8,752 nucleotides of DNA from an uncultured Clostridia bacterium (GTDB lineage: Bacteria > Bacillota > Clostridia > Christensenellales > CAG-917), in the NCBI GenBank assembly GCA_900554085.1, contig USGA01000020.1, positions 1-8,752 of the forward strand, given 5' to 3'. The translations under genes were made by a program, and so were the position numbers. The notes beneath the pieces were generated by a model that was not told the DNA's origin, searched no databases, and saw nothing but the letters and a program-made list of their open reading frames with translations. Each line of letters opens with the position of its first letter. The first letter of the stretch is position 1. Below are positions 1 through 6,682 of the stretch, piece by piece.

Positions 1-1
1 G

Positions 2-415
2 TCTTTCCCGAACGGTTACGATACCGAACTCGGTCAGGGCGGCGTCAACGTGTCCGGCGGACAGAAACAGCGACTGTGCATTGCCCGCGCCTTGCTCAAG
101 CACCCCAAGGTTATGATTCTCGACGATTCCACGTCGGCGGTGGACACCGCCACCGACGCGGCGATACGCAAGGGACTCAAAGAGGAGTTCAGGGACACAA
201 CGGTGCTCATCATTGCCCAGCGCATAAGTTCGGTGGAGGACGCCGACAGAATAATCGTGATGGCGGACGGCAGGATCGACGCCGTGGGCACGCACGAAGA
301 ATTGCTCGCGGGCAACGAAATTTACCGCGAGGTTTACAATTCGCAGAGAAACGGCACGGCGCCGACTGAGACCGACGGCAAAAGAATTGCCGACGGAGAG
401 GAGGAAGCGGAATGA
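2..415 (+). CDS. ABC exporter half-transporter, degenerate-site subunit (3' end only)
   Basis: C-terminal part of the nucleotide-binding domain of a type IV (MsbA/LmrA-like) ABC exporter; the start, membrane domain and Walker A lie before the window. Visible in order: the NGYDTELGQGG stretch before the signature, the signature VSGGQ (50-64), Walker B VMILDD, a D-loop SAVD, an H-loop region IIAQR and the VGTHEEL tail. Two catalytic residues are replaced: the Walker B glutamate is Asp (codon 125-127) and the H-loop histidine is Gln (codon 218-220). This pattern is known from the degenerate subunit of heterodimeric exporters such as TM287/TM288. The last ~20 residues are an acidic tail. The stop codon overlaps the next gene's start (ATGA), so the two are translationally coupled and probably one complex in the cytoplasmic membrane. 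Substrate cannot be told. Frame and family are certain; the heterodimer role is a strong inference. Confidence 0.95.
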   Translation, partial: SFPNGYDTELGQGGVNVSGGQKQRLCIARALLKHPKVMILDDSTSAVDTATDAAIRKGLKEEFRDTTVLIIAQRISSVEDADRIIVMADGRIDAVGTHEELLAGNEIYREVYNSQRNGTAPTETDGKRIADGEEEAE

Positions 416-2361
416 AAAAGGCAGGCACTTTGAAAACCGCGCCTTCGGGCGGCAAACGCAGTGTGCAGGGACGTTACGGCAAAGGGAATCTTTTCGTTGC
501 CGCGCACCCTATGGCAACTTTCAAGCGTATTCTCCTGTATTTCAAGCCTTTTAAATGGAGAGTGGCGTTCGCCGCAATATGTCTGCTTCTCAACGTCGGG
601 GCAACCGTCGGCGGCACGTTTATGCTGTCCGTGGTTATCGACGACTATCTGGCTCCCATTGTCGACGGAGTAGAGGGCGCGAGCATAGACGGTTTCGCTA
701 TGATGGTCGGGATTATGGCGGCCTTGTACGTCTTTGCCGTCATAATGTCCTATTGCTACAACTGGTTCATCGTCAATATGACGACGGCGATTCAGCGCAA
801 TATCCGCGACGAAATGTTCGTCAATATGGAGAAGTTGCCCATCAAATATTTCGACACCCGTCCCAACGGCGAGATTATGAGTTGCTACACCAACGACGCG
901 GACACCCTGCGCGAACTCCTCGCCAACGGTGTGCCGTATCTTCTCTCCAACGGTCTTATGGTGCTCGGTATATTCGCGGTAATGCTGGCGATGAGCCCGT
1001 TGCTCACTCTGTTCGTAATCGCGATGATAGCGATAATGTTCGTAATCGTCAAGTTCATAGGCGGCAGAAGCGGCAAGCATTTTGTCGGTCAACAGAAAGC
1101 GATAAGCGTGCTCGACGGTTATGTGGAGGAACATATCGAGGGTATGCGCGTGGTCAAGGCTTTCTGTCACGAGGACGCCGAAAAAGCGGCTTTCGACGAG
1201 ATAAACGGCGAACTGCGCTCGGCCTCGCGCGAAGCGCATACCTACGCCAACATTCTTATGCCCATTCTCGGCAACCTGAGTTACGTCAATTACGCCGTAA
1301 CGGCAATAGCGGGCACGCTGTTTGCGGTTGCGGGGATAGGCGGAATGAAAATCGGTGTGCTTATAACGTTCCTTCAATTCTCCCGTCAGTTCAGCACGCC
1401 GATTGCGCAGATGTCGCAGCAATTCAACAGCATACTTATGGCGCTTGCCGGTGCGGAACGTATTTTCGCGCTTATCGACGCGAAACCCGAGACCGACGAG
1501 GGTTACGTTACGCTCGTCAACGCGCGCGAGGACGGTCAGGGTAATCTTACGGAGTGCGAGGAGCGCACGGGAGTTTGGGCGTGGAAACACTATCACAAGG
1601 CCTCGGATACCACCACCTACGTCAAGTGGCGCGGTGAAGTGGAGTTCGAGAACGTCACATTCTCTTACGTCGAAGGCGATCCGGTGCTGAAAGGAATAAA
1701 CCTTGTCGCGAAACCCGGGCAGAAAGTGGCTCTCGTCGGTTCGACCGGTGCGGGCAAAACCACAATCACCAACCTTATCAACCGCTTCTACGATATCGAC
1801 GAAGGCAAGATAAGATACGACAAAATCAACATTCAGAAGATAAAGAAAGACGACCTCCGTCGTTCTCTCGGTATGGTGTTGCAGGATACGCACCTGTTCA
1901 CGGGTACGGTGCGAGACAACATCCGTTTCGGAAATCTCGCCGCCACCGACGAACAGGTGGAAGAAGCGGCGCGTCTTGCGAATGCGGATTCGTTCATACG
2001 CCATTTGCCCGACGGATACGACACAATGTTGTCGGGAGACGGCTCCAACCTCTCTCAAGGGCAGAGGCAGTTGCTGTCGATTGCGCGCGCCGCGGTGGCG
2101 GACCCGCCCGTCCTCATTCTCGACGAGGCGACTTCCTCAATCGACACACGCACGGAAGAACTGATTGAAAAAGGTATGGACGGTCTTATGCGCGGAAGAA
2201 CGGTGTTCATCATAGCGCACCGACTGTCTACCGTGCGCAACGCCGACGTCATTCTCGTCATCGAACACGGCGAAATAATAGAGCGCGGCAACCACGACGA
2301 ACTTATGGCGCAGCGCGGCAGATATTACGACCTTTGCACCGGCGTTTTCGAACTTGACTGA
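412..2361 (+). CDS. ABC exporter half-transporter, catalytic subunit (membrane + ATPase domains)
   Basis: Complete 649-residue ABC exporter half-transporter. A basic N-terminal extension of about 40 residues precedes six hydrophobic segments (roughly residues 51-75, 97-122, 177-195, 197-218, 280-305, 310-328). The ATPase domain begins near 408: Walker A GSTGAGKTT (443-451, Lys449), Q-loop Gln491, signature LSQGQ (547-551), Walker B ILDE (569-572, catalytic Glu572) and H-loop His603. Catalytic residues are intact but the signature deviates from LSGGQ. This is complementary to the upstream subunit, so this Walker A/B/H set with the partner's VSGGQ would form the active ATP site. Residues 364-406 are an extra segment rich in Trp and charged residues between membrane and ATPase domains, which explains part of the length above the usual ~580-600. 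The start is ATG overlapping the upstream TGA, with AGGAGG at 399-404, 7 nt away. Annotated homologues are often called multidrug exporters; the substrate is unknown. Confidence 0.95.
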   Translation: MKKAGTLKTAPSGGKRSVQGRYGKGNLFVAAHPMATFKRILLYFKPFKWRVAFAAICLLLNVGATVGGTFMLSVVIDDYLAPIVDGVEGASIDGFAMMVGIMAALYVFAVIMSYCYNWFIVNMTTAIQRNIRDEMFVNMEKLPIKYFDTRPNGEIMSCYTNDADTLRELLANGVPYLLSNGLMVLGIFAVMLAMSPLLTLFVIAMIAIMFVIVKFIGGRSGKHFVGQQKAISVLDGYVEEHIEGMRVVKAFCHEDAEKAAFDEINGELRSASREAHTYANILMPILGNLSYVNYAVTAIAGTLFAVAGIGGMKIGVLITFLQFSRQFSTPIAQMSQQFNSILMALAGAERIFALIDAKPETDEGYVTLVNAREDGQGNLTECEERTGVWAWKHYHKASDTTTYVKWRGEVEFENVTFSYVEGDPVLKGINLVAKPGQKVALVGSTGAGKTTITNLINRFYDIDEGKIRYDKINIQKIKKDDLRRSLGMVLQDTHLFTGTVRDNIRFGNLAATDEQVEEAARLANADSFIRHLPDGYDTMLSGDGSNLSQGQRQLLSIARAAVADPPVLILDEATSSIDTRTEELIEKGMDGLMRGRTVFIIAHRLSTVRNADVILVIEHGEIIERGNHDELMAQRGRYYDLCTGVFELD

Positions 2362-2410
2362 CGGGCGTCCGAAAGGTTTCCCGCAATCTGAACGCACGGA
2401 ATATTTACCG

Positions 2411-2440
2411 AACGTCTCCCGCACGGGAGACGTTTTCTTT
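2411..2440 (+). terminator. Intrinsic terminator of the ABC exporter operon
   Basis: A perfect 10-bp stem, AACGTCTCCC (2411-2420) with GGGAGACGTT (2425-2434), closes a 4-nt GCAC loop and runs into TTCTTT. It lies 50 nt after the exporter stop codon and before the next promoter, so it separates the two operons. Confidence 0.9.
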
Positions 2441-2476
2441 TGCTTTCGCTCAAGTAGAGTCACAATTTGTCGCAGA

Positions 2477-2488
2477 ATTTATATAAAT
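2477..2488. repeat. 12-bp AT-only palindrome upstream of the -35 box
   Basis: ATTTATATAAAT is a perfect 12-bp palindrome ending 3 nt before the TTGACA hexamer. It stands out against the GC-rich surroundings. It may be an UP-like element for RNA polymerase, a protein binding site, or merely AT-rich promoter DNA. Confidence 0.5.
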
Positions 2489-2491
2489 ATG

Positions 2492-2520
2492 TTGACAAAA
2501 CTTTCGGACGGGTGTACAGT
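2492..2520 (+). promoter_or_regulatory. Sigma-A type promoter of the RHH regulator-clpB operon
   Basis: A perfect -35 TTGACA (2492-2497), a 17-nt spacer and -10 TACAGT (2515-2520, 4 of 6 matches). Transcription should start near 2527, leaving a ~47-nt leader before the TTG start at 2574. The region just upstream is unusually AT-rich for this DNA (see the palindrome at 2477-2488) and could act as an UP-like element. No CIRCE (TTAGCACTC-N9-GAGTGCTAA) or CtsR heptad repeat is visible. Confidence 0.8.
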
Positions 2521-2532
2521 TTACGTGTAAAC
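2519..2532. promoter_or_regulatory. Candidate operator: inverted repeat over the -10/start site
   Basis: GTTTAC-GT-GTAAAC is a perfect 6-bp inverted repeat with a 2-bp centre. It begins inside the -10 hexamer and covers the expected transcription start. GTGTA also occurs as a direct repeat at 2512-2516 and 2525-2529. A protein bound here would block RNA polymerase. The obvious candidate is the RHH protein encoded immediately downstream, since such regulators commonly bind short symmetric sites in their own promoters. That binding is inferred, not shown. Confidence 0.5.
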
Positions 2533-2561
2533 AGGCGCCGTAGGGTGCAATATATAAACGC

Positions 2562-2568
2562 GGAGGTG
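2562..2568 (+). promoter_or_regulatory. Ribosome binding site selecting the TTG start
   Basis: GGAGGTG with 7 nt between GGAGG and the TTG at 2574. The next in-frame ATG (2586) would be about 19 nt away, too far, so this site supports the TTG start. Confidence 0.85.
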
Positions 2569-2573
2569 ACAAC

Positions 2574-3230
2574 TTGAAAAAGAATATGTACAGCCTTATG
2601 CTGGCGGAAGACGTAATCCGCGAAGTGGACAGGCTTGCCGCGGAAAAAAGGACGAACCGCTCCAATCTGGTCAATCAGATTCTTGCAGAGTACGTTTCCC
2701 TCACCACGCCGGAGATGCACGTGCGTCACATTTTCGACGCCGTGGAAAATCTTATAGGCGAAAGAGTGGACGGAATGTTCACGTTGGGAGCGGGCGGTCT
2801 TTCGATGTCTTTCAAAAGTTCGTTGCGCTACAACTACCGTCCCACTATCCGTTACGAGGTTGAAATGTATCGTATGCCCGAGACCACTATAGGTCAACTC
2901 AAGGTGATTTTCCGCACAACCGCGGCGGATTTGCTGGTGGAGATGACGAGGTTCTTCAAGATATGGATGCAACTCGAGAGCATTTACATCGGACATTTCT
3001 TCGGCGGGCGCGAAATCGAATACGGGCTGGAAAACGGCAGATTCACGCGCAAGTTCGCTCTGCCCGCGGGCAGAGACTATACCGAGGAAGAGACGGGCGC
3101 GGCAATAGGCGGTTATATCGCCGCTTTCGACGATATGCTGAAAGGGTGGCTTGCGGGCAACTTCGCTTCCACCGAAGCGCTCGAAAACGAATATCTCCGC
3201 TATCTCAACGGCGGCGCGCTGATTATTTGA
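2574..3230 (+). CDS. Ribbon-helix-helix (CopG-like) protein with uncharacterised C-terminal domain
   Basis: A 218-residue protein of unknown function. Residues 4-42 read as a ribbon-helix-helix DNA-binding domain: a short strand (YSLML, 6-10), helix A (about 11-26, AEDVIREVDRLAAEKR), a turn TNRSN (27-31) and helix B (32-41, LVNQILAEYV). RHH domains dimerise and insert the strand pair into the DNA major groove. The remaining ~175 residues match no family I recognise; they are soluble-looking, with alternating charged and aromatic stretches (for example RYNYRPTIRYEVEMYRM) and a helical C-terminus. Most RHH regulators are far shorter, so this region may sense a signal, form oligomers or bind a partner. 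The start is TTG with a strong binding site. The clpB start follows 12 nt after the stop, so the two genes are cotranscribed. By position it may control clpB and itself, which is inference. Confidence 0.85.
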   Translation: MKKNMYSLMLAEDVIREVDRLAAEKRTNRSNLVNQILAEYVSLTTPEMHVRHIFDAVENLIGERVDGMFTLGAGGLSMSFKSSLRYNYRPTIRYEVEMYRMPETTIGQLKVIFRTTAADLLVEMTRFFKIWMQLESIYIGHFFGGREIEYGLENGRFTRKFALPAGRDYTEEETGAAIGGYIAAFDDMLKGWLAGNFASTEALENEYLRYLNGGALII

Positions 3231-3242
3231 GGAGGTGGCACT

Positions 3243-5840
3243 ATGAATGCACAGAAATTTACCAAAAAAGCGCTGGAAGCGGTGAACGCGGCGCAGAATA
3301 TAGCCATAGAAAACCAGAATATGCAGATTATGCCCGAGCATCTTTTGTACGCTCTCGTCGACCAGGACGGGGGACTAGTGCCTATGTTGCTCGGCAGAGC
3401 GGGGATTGACACCGACAACCTTCTCGCTCAGACCGACGGCGAAATAAACAAAATGCCCGCCGTCAGCGGCAGCGGCAGGGAACCCGACAAAATTTACGTT
3501 TCGCCCGTCACGGACAAGATTTTCGCCGAGGCGGAAAAACTCGCGGCGGGAATGAAAGACGAGTACGTCTCCGTCGAGCATCTTATGCTCGCCGTGTTCG
3601 ACCACGCCACGGAGCCCATTAAGCGCATTTTCCGCTCGTTGGGCGTGACCAAGGACAAGTTTGTCGCGGAACTCAAAAAAGTCAAGACGGACAGGGTGAC
3701 CAGCGACGAGCCCGAGAATGTCTACGACGCTCTCGGTAAATACGGCTCCGACCTTGTCGAGCGTGCCCGTCAGCAGAAACTCGACCCCGTTATCGGGCGT
3801 GACAACGAGATAAGGAACGTCATCAGGATTCTGTCGCGAAAGACCAAGAACAACCCCGTGCTGATAGGCGAACCGGGCGTGGGTAAAACCGCGGTTGCCG
3901 AAGGGCTCGCACAGCGTATTGTGCGCGGCGACGTGCCCGAAGGGCTAAAGGACAAGACGATATTCTCGCTCGATATGGGCTCGCTCATCGCGGGCGCGAA
4001 GTTCCGCGGCGAATTTGAAGAGAGGCTCAAAGCCGTGCTCAACGAAATCAAGAAGAGTGACGGCAAAATCATTCTTTTCATAGACGAGTTGCACACAATC
4101 GTCGGCGCGGGCAAGACGGACGGCGCAATGGACGCGGGCAATCTGCTCAAGCCTATGCTTGCGCGCGGCGAATTGCATTGCATAGGCGCGACCACTCTCG
4201 ACGAGTACAGGAAATACATCGAGAAAGACGCCGCGCTCGAACGTCGTTTTCAGCCCGTTATGATTGACGAGCCCACCGTCGAGGATACCATTTCCATTCT
4301 CCGCGGACTGAAGGAGAGATACGAGGTATATCACGGGGTGCAGATTCACGACAACGCGCTGATTGCGGCGGCGACGCTTTCGCACCGCTATATTTCCGAC
4401 CGTTTCCTTCCCGATAAGGCCATCGACCTTGTGGACGAGGCTTGCGCGACCATACGCACGGAGATAGATTCTATGCCGTCCGAAATGGACGATATAGCCC
4501 GTCGTATTATGCAACTCGAGATAGAGGAAATGGCGCTCAAGAAGGAGACGGACAACCTCTCCAAGGAAAGACTTGAGGCGCTGAGGAAAGAACTTGCCGA
4601 TTTGCGCGCCGATTTCGACGCTATGAAAGCGCAGTGGGAGAGTGAAAAGGCGAGTATACACGTTGTGTCCGACACCAAAGCCGAAATCGAGAAAGTAAAC
4701 GGCGAAATCGAGGCGGCGCAGCGCGTGGGTAACTACGAACTGGCGGCAAAACTCAAATACAGCCGTTTGCCGGAATTGCAGCGCAAACTCGAGGACGCGC
4801 AGAAAGAGGGCGGGAGCGGCAAGAAACACACCTTGCTCCGCGATACCGTCACCGACGAGGAAATCGCACGGGTAGTGGCGCGCTGGACGGGTATTCCCAT
4901 CGCCAAACTTATGGAAGGCGAGCGCGAGAAGATACTTCATCTCGACGACATTCTGCACAAGCGGGTCATAGGGCAGGACGAAGCCGTGACCAAGGTCACG
5001 GAAGCGATTATCCGTTCTCGTGCGGGCATTGCGGACCCCAACCGTCCCATCGGTTCCTTCCTCTTCCTCGGCCCCACGGGCGTAGGCAAGACGGAACTCG
5101 CCAAAGCGCTTGCCGAAAGTCTGTTCGACGACGAGCACAACCTCGTGCGTATAGATATGACGGAGTATATGGAGAAATTCTCGGTGTCGAGGCTTATCGG
5201 AGCGCCTCCGGGATACGTCGGATACGACGAAGGCGGTCAACTCACGGAAGCCGTCCGCAGGAAACCTTATTCCGTCGTGCTGTTCGACGAAATAGAAAAG
5301 GCGCACCCCGACGTGTTCAACATCTTGCTGCAGGTGCTCGACGACGGCAGGATAACCGATTCGCAGGGCAGAACGGTGGACTTCAAGAACACCATAATCA
5401 TACTGACCTCCAACCTCGGTTCGTCCTATCTGCTCGACGGCATCGACGGCGAAGGCAACATATCCGAAGCGGCAAAAGAACAGGTCTCGCAGTTGCTCAA
5501 GCAGAGTTTCCGTCCCGAGTTCCTCAACCGTCTGGACGAAATCGTCTACTACAAGCCTCTCACCAAGAAAGACATCACGGCGATTATAGATTTGCTTGTC
5601 AAGTCGCTTGCCGACAGGCTCAAGGACAAGCAACTCGGACTTGTCATAACACCCGCGGCGAAAGACCTCGCGATAGAAAACGGATACGACCCCGTATACG
5701 GCGCAAGGCCGCTCAAGCGTTATATACAGAGCAAGATTGAGACGCTCATCGCAAGGACGATGATAGAGAAAGACCTGCAGGCCGGCGACACCATAGAGGT
5801 GGGCGCCTCGGACGGAGAGTTCACCGTCAAGGTCAGATAA
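3243..5840 (+). CDS. clpB: ATP-dependent protein disaggregase ClpB
   Basis: Full-length Hsp100 disaggregase of 865 residues. As a cytoplasmic hexamer the family works with DnaK/DnaJ/GrpE to thread aggregated proteins through its pore. Domain order: Clp N-domain (about 1-150); first AAA+ domain with Walker A GEPGVGKT (209-216), Walker B FIDE (279-282) and arginine pair 334-335; a long coiled-coil middle domain (about 410-530); second AAA+ domain with Walker A GPTGVGKT (610-617) and Walker B FDE (681-683). The ~120-residue middle domain and the lack of a ClpP-docking IGF/LGF-type loop identify ClpB rather than ClpC or ClpA. Pore loop 1 is GAKFRGEFEER, with Phe where E. coli has Tyr; pore loop 2 is GYVGYDEGG. 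No catalytic residue is missing. AGGAGG (3230-3235, overlapping the upstream stop) lies 7 nt before the ATG. Expression is expected from the promoter ahead of the RHH gene. Confidence 0.98.
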   Translation: MNAQKFTKKALEAVNAAQNIAIENQNMQIMPEHLLYALVDQDGGLVPMLLGRAGIDTDNLLAQTDGEINKMPAVSGSGREPDKIYVSPVTDKIFAEAEKLAAGMKDEYVSVEHLMLAVFDHATEPIKRIFRSLGVTKDKFVAELKKVKTDRVTSDEPENVYDALGKYGSDLVERARQQKLDPVIGRDNEIRNVIRILSRKTKNNPVLIGEPGVGKTAVAEGLAQRIVRGDVPEGLKDKTIFSLDMGSLIAGAKFRGEFEERLKAVLNEIKKSDGKIILFIDELHTIVGAGKTDGAMDAGNLLKPMLARGELHCIGATTLDEYRKYIEKDAALERRFQPVMIDEPTVEDTISILRGLKERYEVYHGVQIHDNALIAAATLSHRYISDRFLPDKAIDLVDEACATIRTEIDSMPSEMDDIARRIMQLEIEEMALKKETDNLSKERLEALRKELADLRADFDAMKAQWESEKASIHVVSDTKAEIEKVNGEIEAAQRVGNYELAAKLKYSRLPELQRKLEDAQKEGGSGKKHTLLRDTVTDEEIARVVARWTGIPIAKLMEGEREKILHLDDILHKRVIGQDEAVTKVTEAIIRSRAGIADPNRPIGSFLFLGPTGVGKTELAKALAESLFDDEHNLVRIDMTEYMEKFSVSRLIGAPPGYVGYDEGGQLTEAVRRKPYSVVLFDEIEKAHPDVFNILLQVLDDGRITDSQGRTVDFKNTIIILTSNLGSSYLLDGIDGEGNISEAAKEQVSQLLKQSFRPEFLNRLDEIVYYKPLTKKDITAIIDLLVKSLADRLKDKQLGLVITPAAKDLAIENGYDPVYGARPLKRYIQSKIETLIARTMIEKDLQAGDTIEVGASDGEFTVKVR

Positions 5841-5895
5841 ACTCAAGCACTCTCACGGGCGCGCATTGTCCGCCTTGAGGAAAATTCGCAAGAAC

Positions 5896-5935
5896 AGAGC
5901 CCGTTCCCTTATCGGGGAACGGGCTCTTGTTTTTT
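5896..5935 (+). terminator. Intrinsic terminator of the RHH-clpB operon
   Basis: A perfect 13-bp stem, AGAGCCCGTTCCC (5896-5908) with GGGAACGGGCTCT (5915-5927), has a 6-nt TTATCG loop and is followed by TGTTTTTT. It starts 55 nt after the clpB stop. In the minus direction the stem is followed by few T's, so it is a poor terminator for the convergent methyltransferase gene. Confidence 0.93.
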
Positions 5936-6018
5936 CAAAAACGGAGTTCAACTGCTTATTTTGTGCGATAAAAACCTGTTTGTGAACTGTTCTATACAAA
6001 AGAGGCTCTTCCGAGTTT

Positions 6019-6031
6019 CGTCAAGTTGACG
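6019..6031. repeat. 13-nt inverted repeat beyond the methyltransferase stop
   Basis: CGTCAA-G-TTGACG is a perfect inverted repeat with a single central base, 3 nt past the minus-strand stop codon. The one-base centre makes it a poor RNA hairpin; as DNA it could be a binding site, but no gene start is nearby. Function unknown. Confidence 0.35.
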
Positions 6032-6034
6032 TCG

Positions 6035-6589
6035 TCAGGGCAGTTTGTATATGAACACGGGCAGCGGCGGGTCTTTCTTCCAGTTGGCGAAAGACACCTG
6101 CAAAACCTGATATCTGCTGTCGTCCAGCGCGGCGAAAAAGGGCAGAAGTGCGTCGCGTTCTTCGTAGCCGCTGTCGCCGCCGCTGTAAACGGTCACGCAC
6201 ATCAGTCCTCCCTTTTTCAGAATATCCAGCCCCGCAAGCACGGCGGCTTCGGTGGAGGCGGCGCGGGTGTAAATGCTGTGGTCTCCCGAGGGCAGATAGC
6301 CGAGATTGAAAAGTATGCAGGAAGCGGTTTCGGGGGCGGCGTAAGACGACATCTCGGCGTGTGATGTCAGCACCACCTCGGCGTTTTGCAGCCCGCGGGA
6401 GGCAAGCAAAGCGCGCGTGCTTTCCACGGCCTCGCGCTGTATGTCGAAAGCGAGCACTTTTCCTTCCTCTCCCACAAGCGAAGCGAGAAAGGCCGTGTCG
6501 TATCCTCTTCCTGCGGTGGCGTCGATGACGAAATCGCCGCGGTTTACGAATTTGCTTACGGTCTCGTGGACCAGCGTCAGAGCGTTCAT
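6035..6589 (-). CDS. mnmM: Probable tRNA (mnm5s2U34) methyltransferase, YtqB/MnmM family
   Basis: A 184-residue class I SAM-dependent methyltransferase of the family formerly called rRNA_methylase (Pfam PF06962), represented by B. subtilis YtqB. That protein has been assigned as MnmM, which methylates the 5-aminomethyl group of nm5s2U34 in tRNA. Seen here: the SAM-binding motif DATAGRGYDT (23-32), the acidic end of the second strand FDIQ (48-51) and the family hallmark FNLGYLPSGD (94-103). Length agrees with the family. The open frame reaches to 6616, but the ATG at 6589 is chosen because AGGTGA (6592-6597) sits just upstream and the protein then begins as expected. It follows mntP on the same strand after 93 nt and may be cotranscribed with it or read from its own promoter. 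The family is clear; the exact reaction is inferred from YtqB. Confidence 0.9.
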   Translation of the reverse strand: MNALTLVHETVSKFVNRGDFVIDATAGRGYDTAFLASLVGEEGKVLAFDIQREAVESTRALLASRGLQNAEVVLTSHAEMSSYAAPETASCILFNLGYLPSGDHSIYTRAASTEAAVLAGLDILKKGGLMCVTVYSGGDSGYEERDALLPFFAALDDSRYQVLQVSFANWKKDPPLPVFIYKLP

Positions 6590-6591
6590 AT

Positions 6592-6597
6592 TCACCT
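6592..6597 (-). promoter_or_regulatory. Ribosome binding site deciding the methyltransferase start
   Basis: On the minus strand AGGTGA lies 2 nt before the ATG at 6589 (AGG at about 5 nt spacing). The alternative start nine codons upstream would place this sequence inside the gene. Confidence 0.65.
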
Positions 6598-6604
6598 CAC
6601 GCCG

Positions 6605-6610
6605 ATGATA
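6605..6610 (-). promoter_or_regulatory. Possible extended -10 promoter of the methyltransferase gene
   Basis: Minus strand TGT-TATCAT (TATCAT at 6610-6605) matches TGn plus 5 of 6 bases of TATAAT. No good -35 hexamer is seen 16-18 nt upstream. Transcription would begin close to the ribosome binding site, giving a very short leader. It could supply expression independent of the manganese riboswitch. Confidence 0.35.
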
Positions 6611-6682
6611 ACACATTTATGCGCCGTTTGCACGGAAGGCGGCGGATTTGCCGCGGATTGTGCGCCCGGCGCGCGTCGATTG

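Noticed and set aside
555..1544. Plus-strand frame of 329 codons inside the second exporter gene
   Set aside because: It overlaps the exporter in another frame, is Arg-rich and of low complexity, and lacks a start signal.
334..2058. Long minus-strand open frame (574 codons) opposite the ABC exporter genes
   Set aside because: It is the mirror of well-conserved coding sequence, rich in His, Arg, Tyr and Val as expected of an antisense frame, with no ribosome binding site or recognisable domain.
3200..3242. Separate heat-shock promoter or CtsR/CIRCE box directly ahead of clpB
   Set aside because: The 12-nt gap holds only a ribosome binding site, and I found no matching repeat in the end of the RHH gene.
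3945..5846. Long minus-strand open frame (633 codons) opposite clpB
   Set aside because: Fully antisense to an unmistakable clpB; no family signature. The frame is open because of codon bias in clpB.
5945..5988. AGTTCA/TGAACT repeat as a terminator for the minus-strand methyltransferase
   Set aside because: Only 6 bp with a loop of more than 30 nt; too weak. I see no convincing terminator for that gene.
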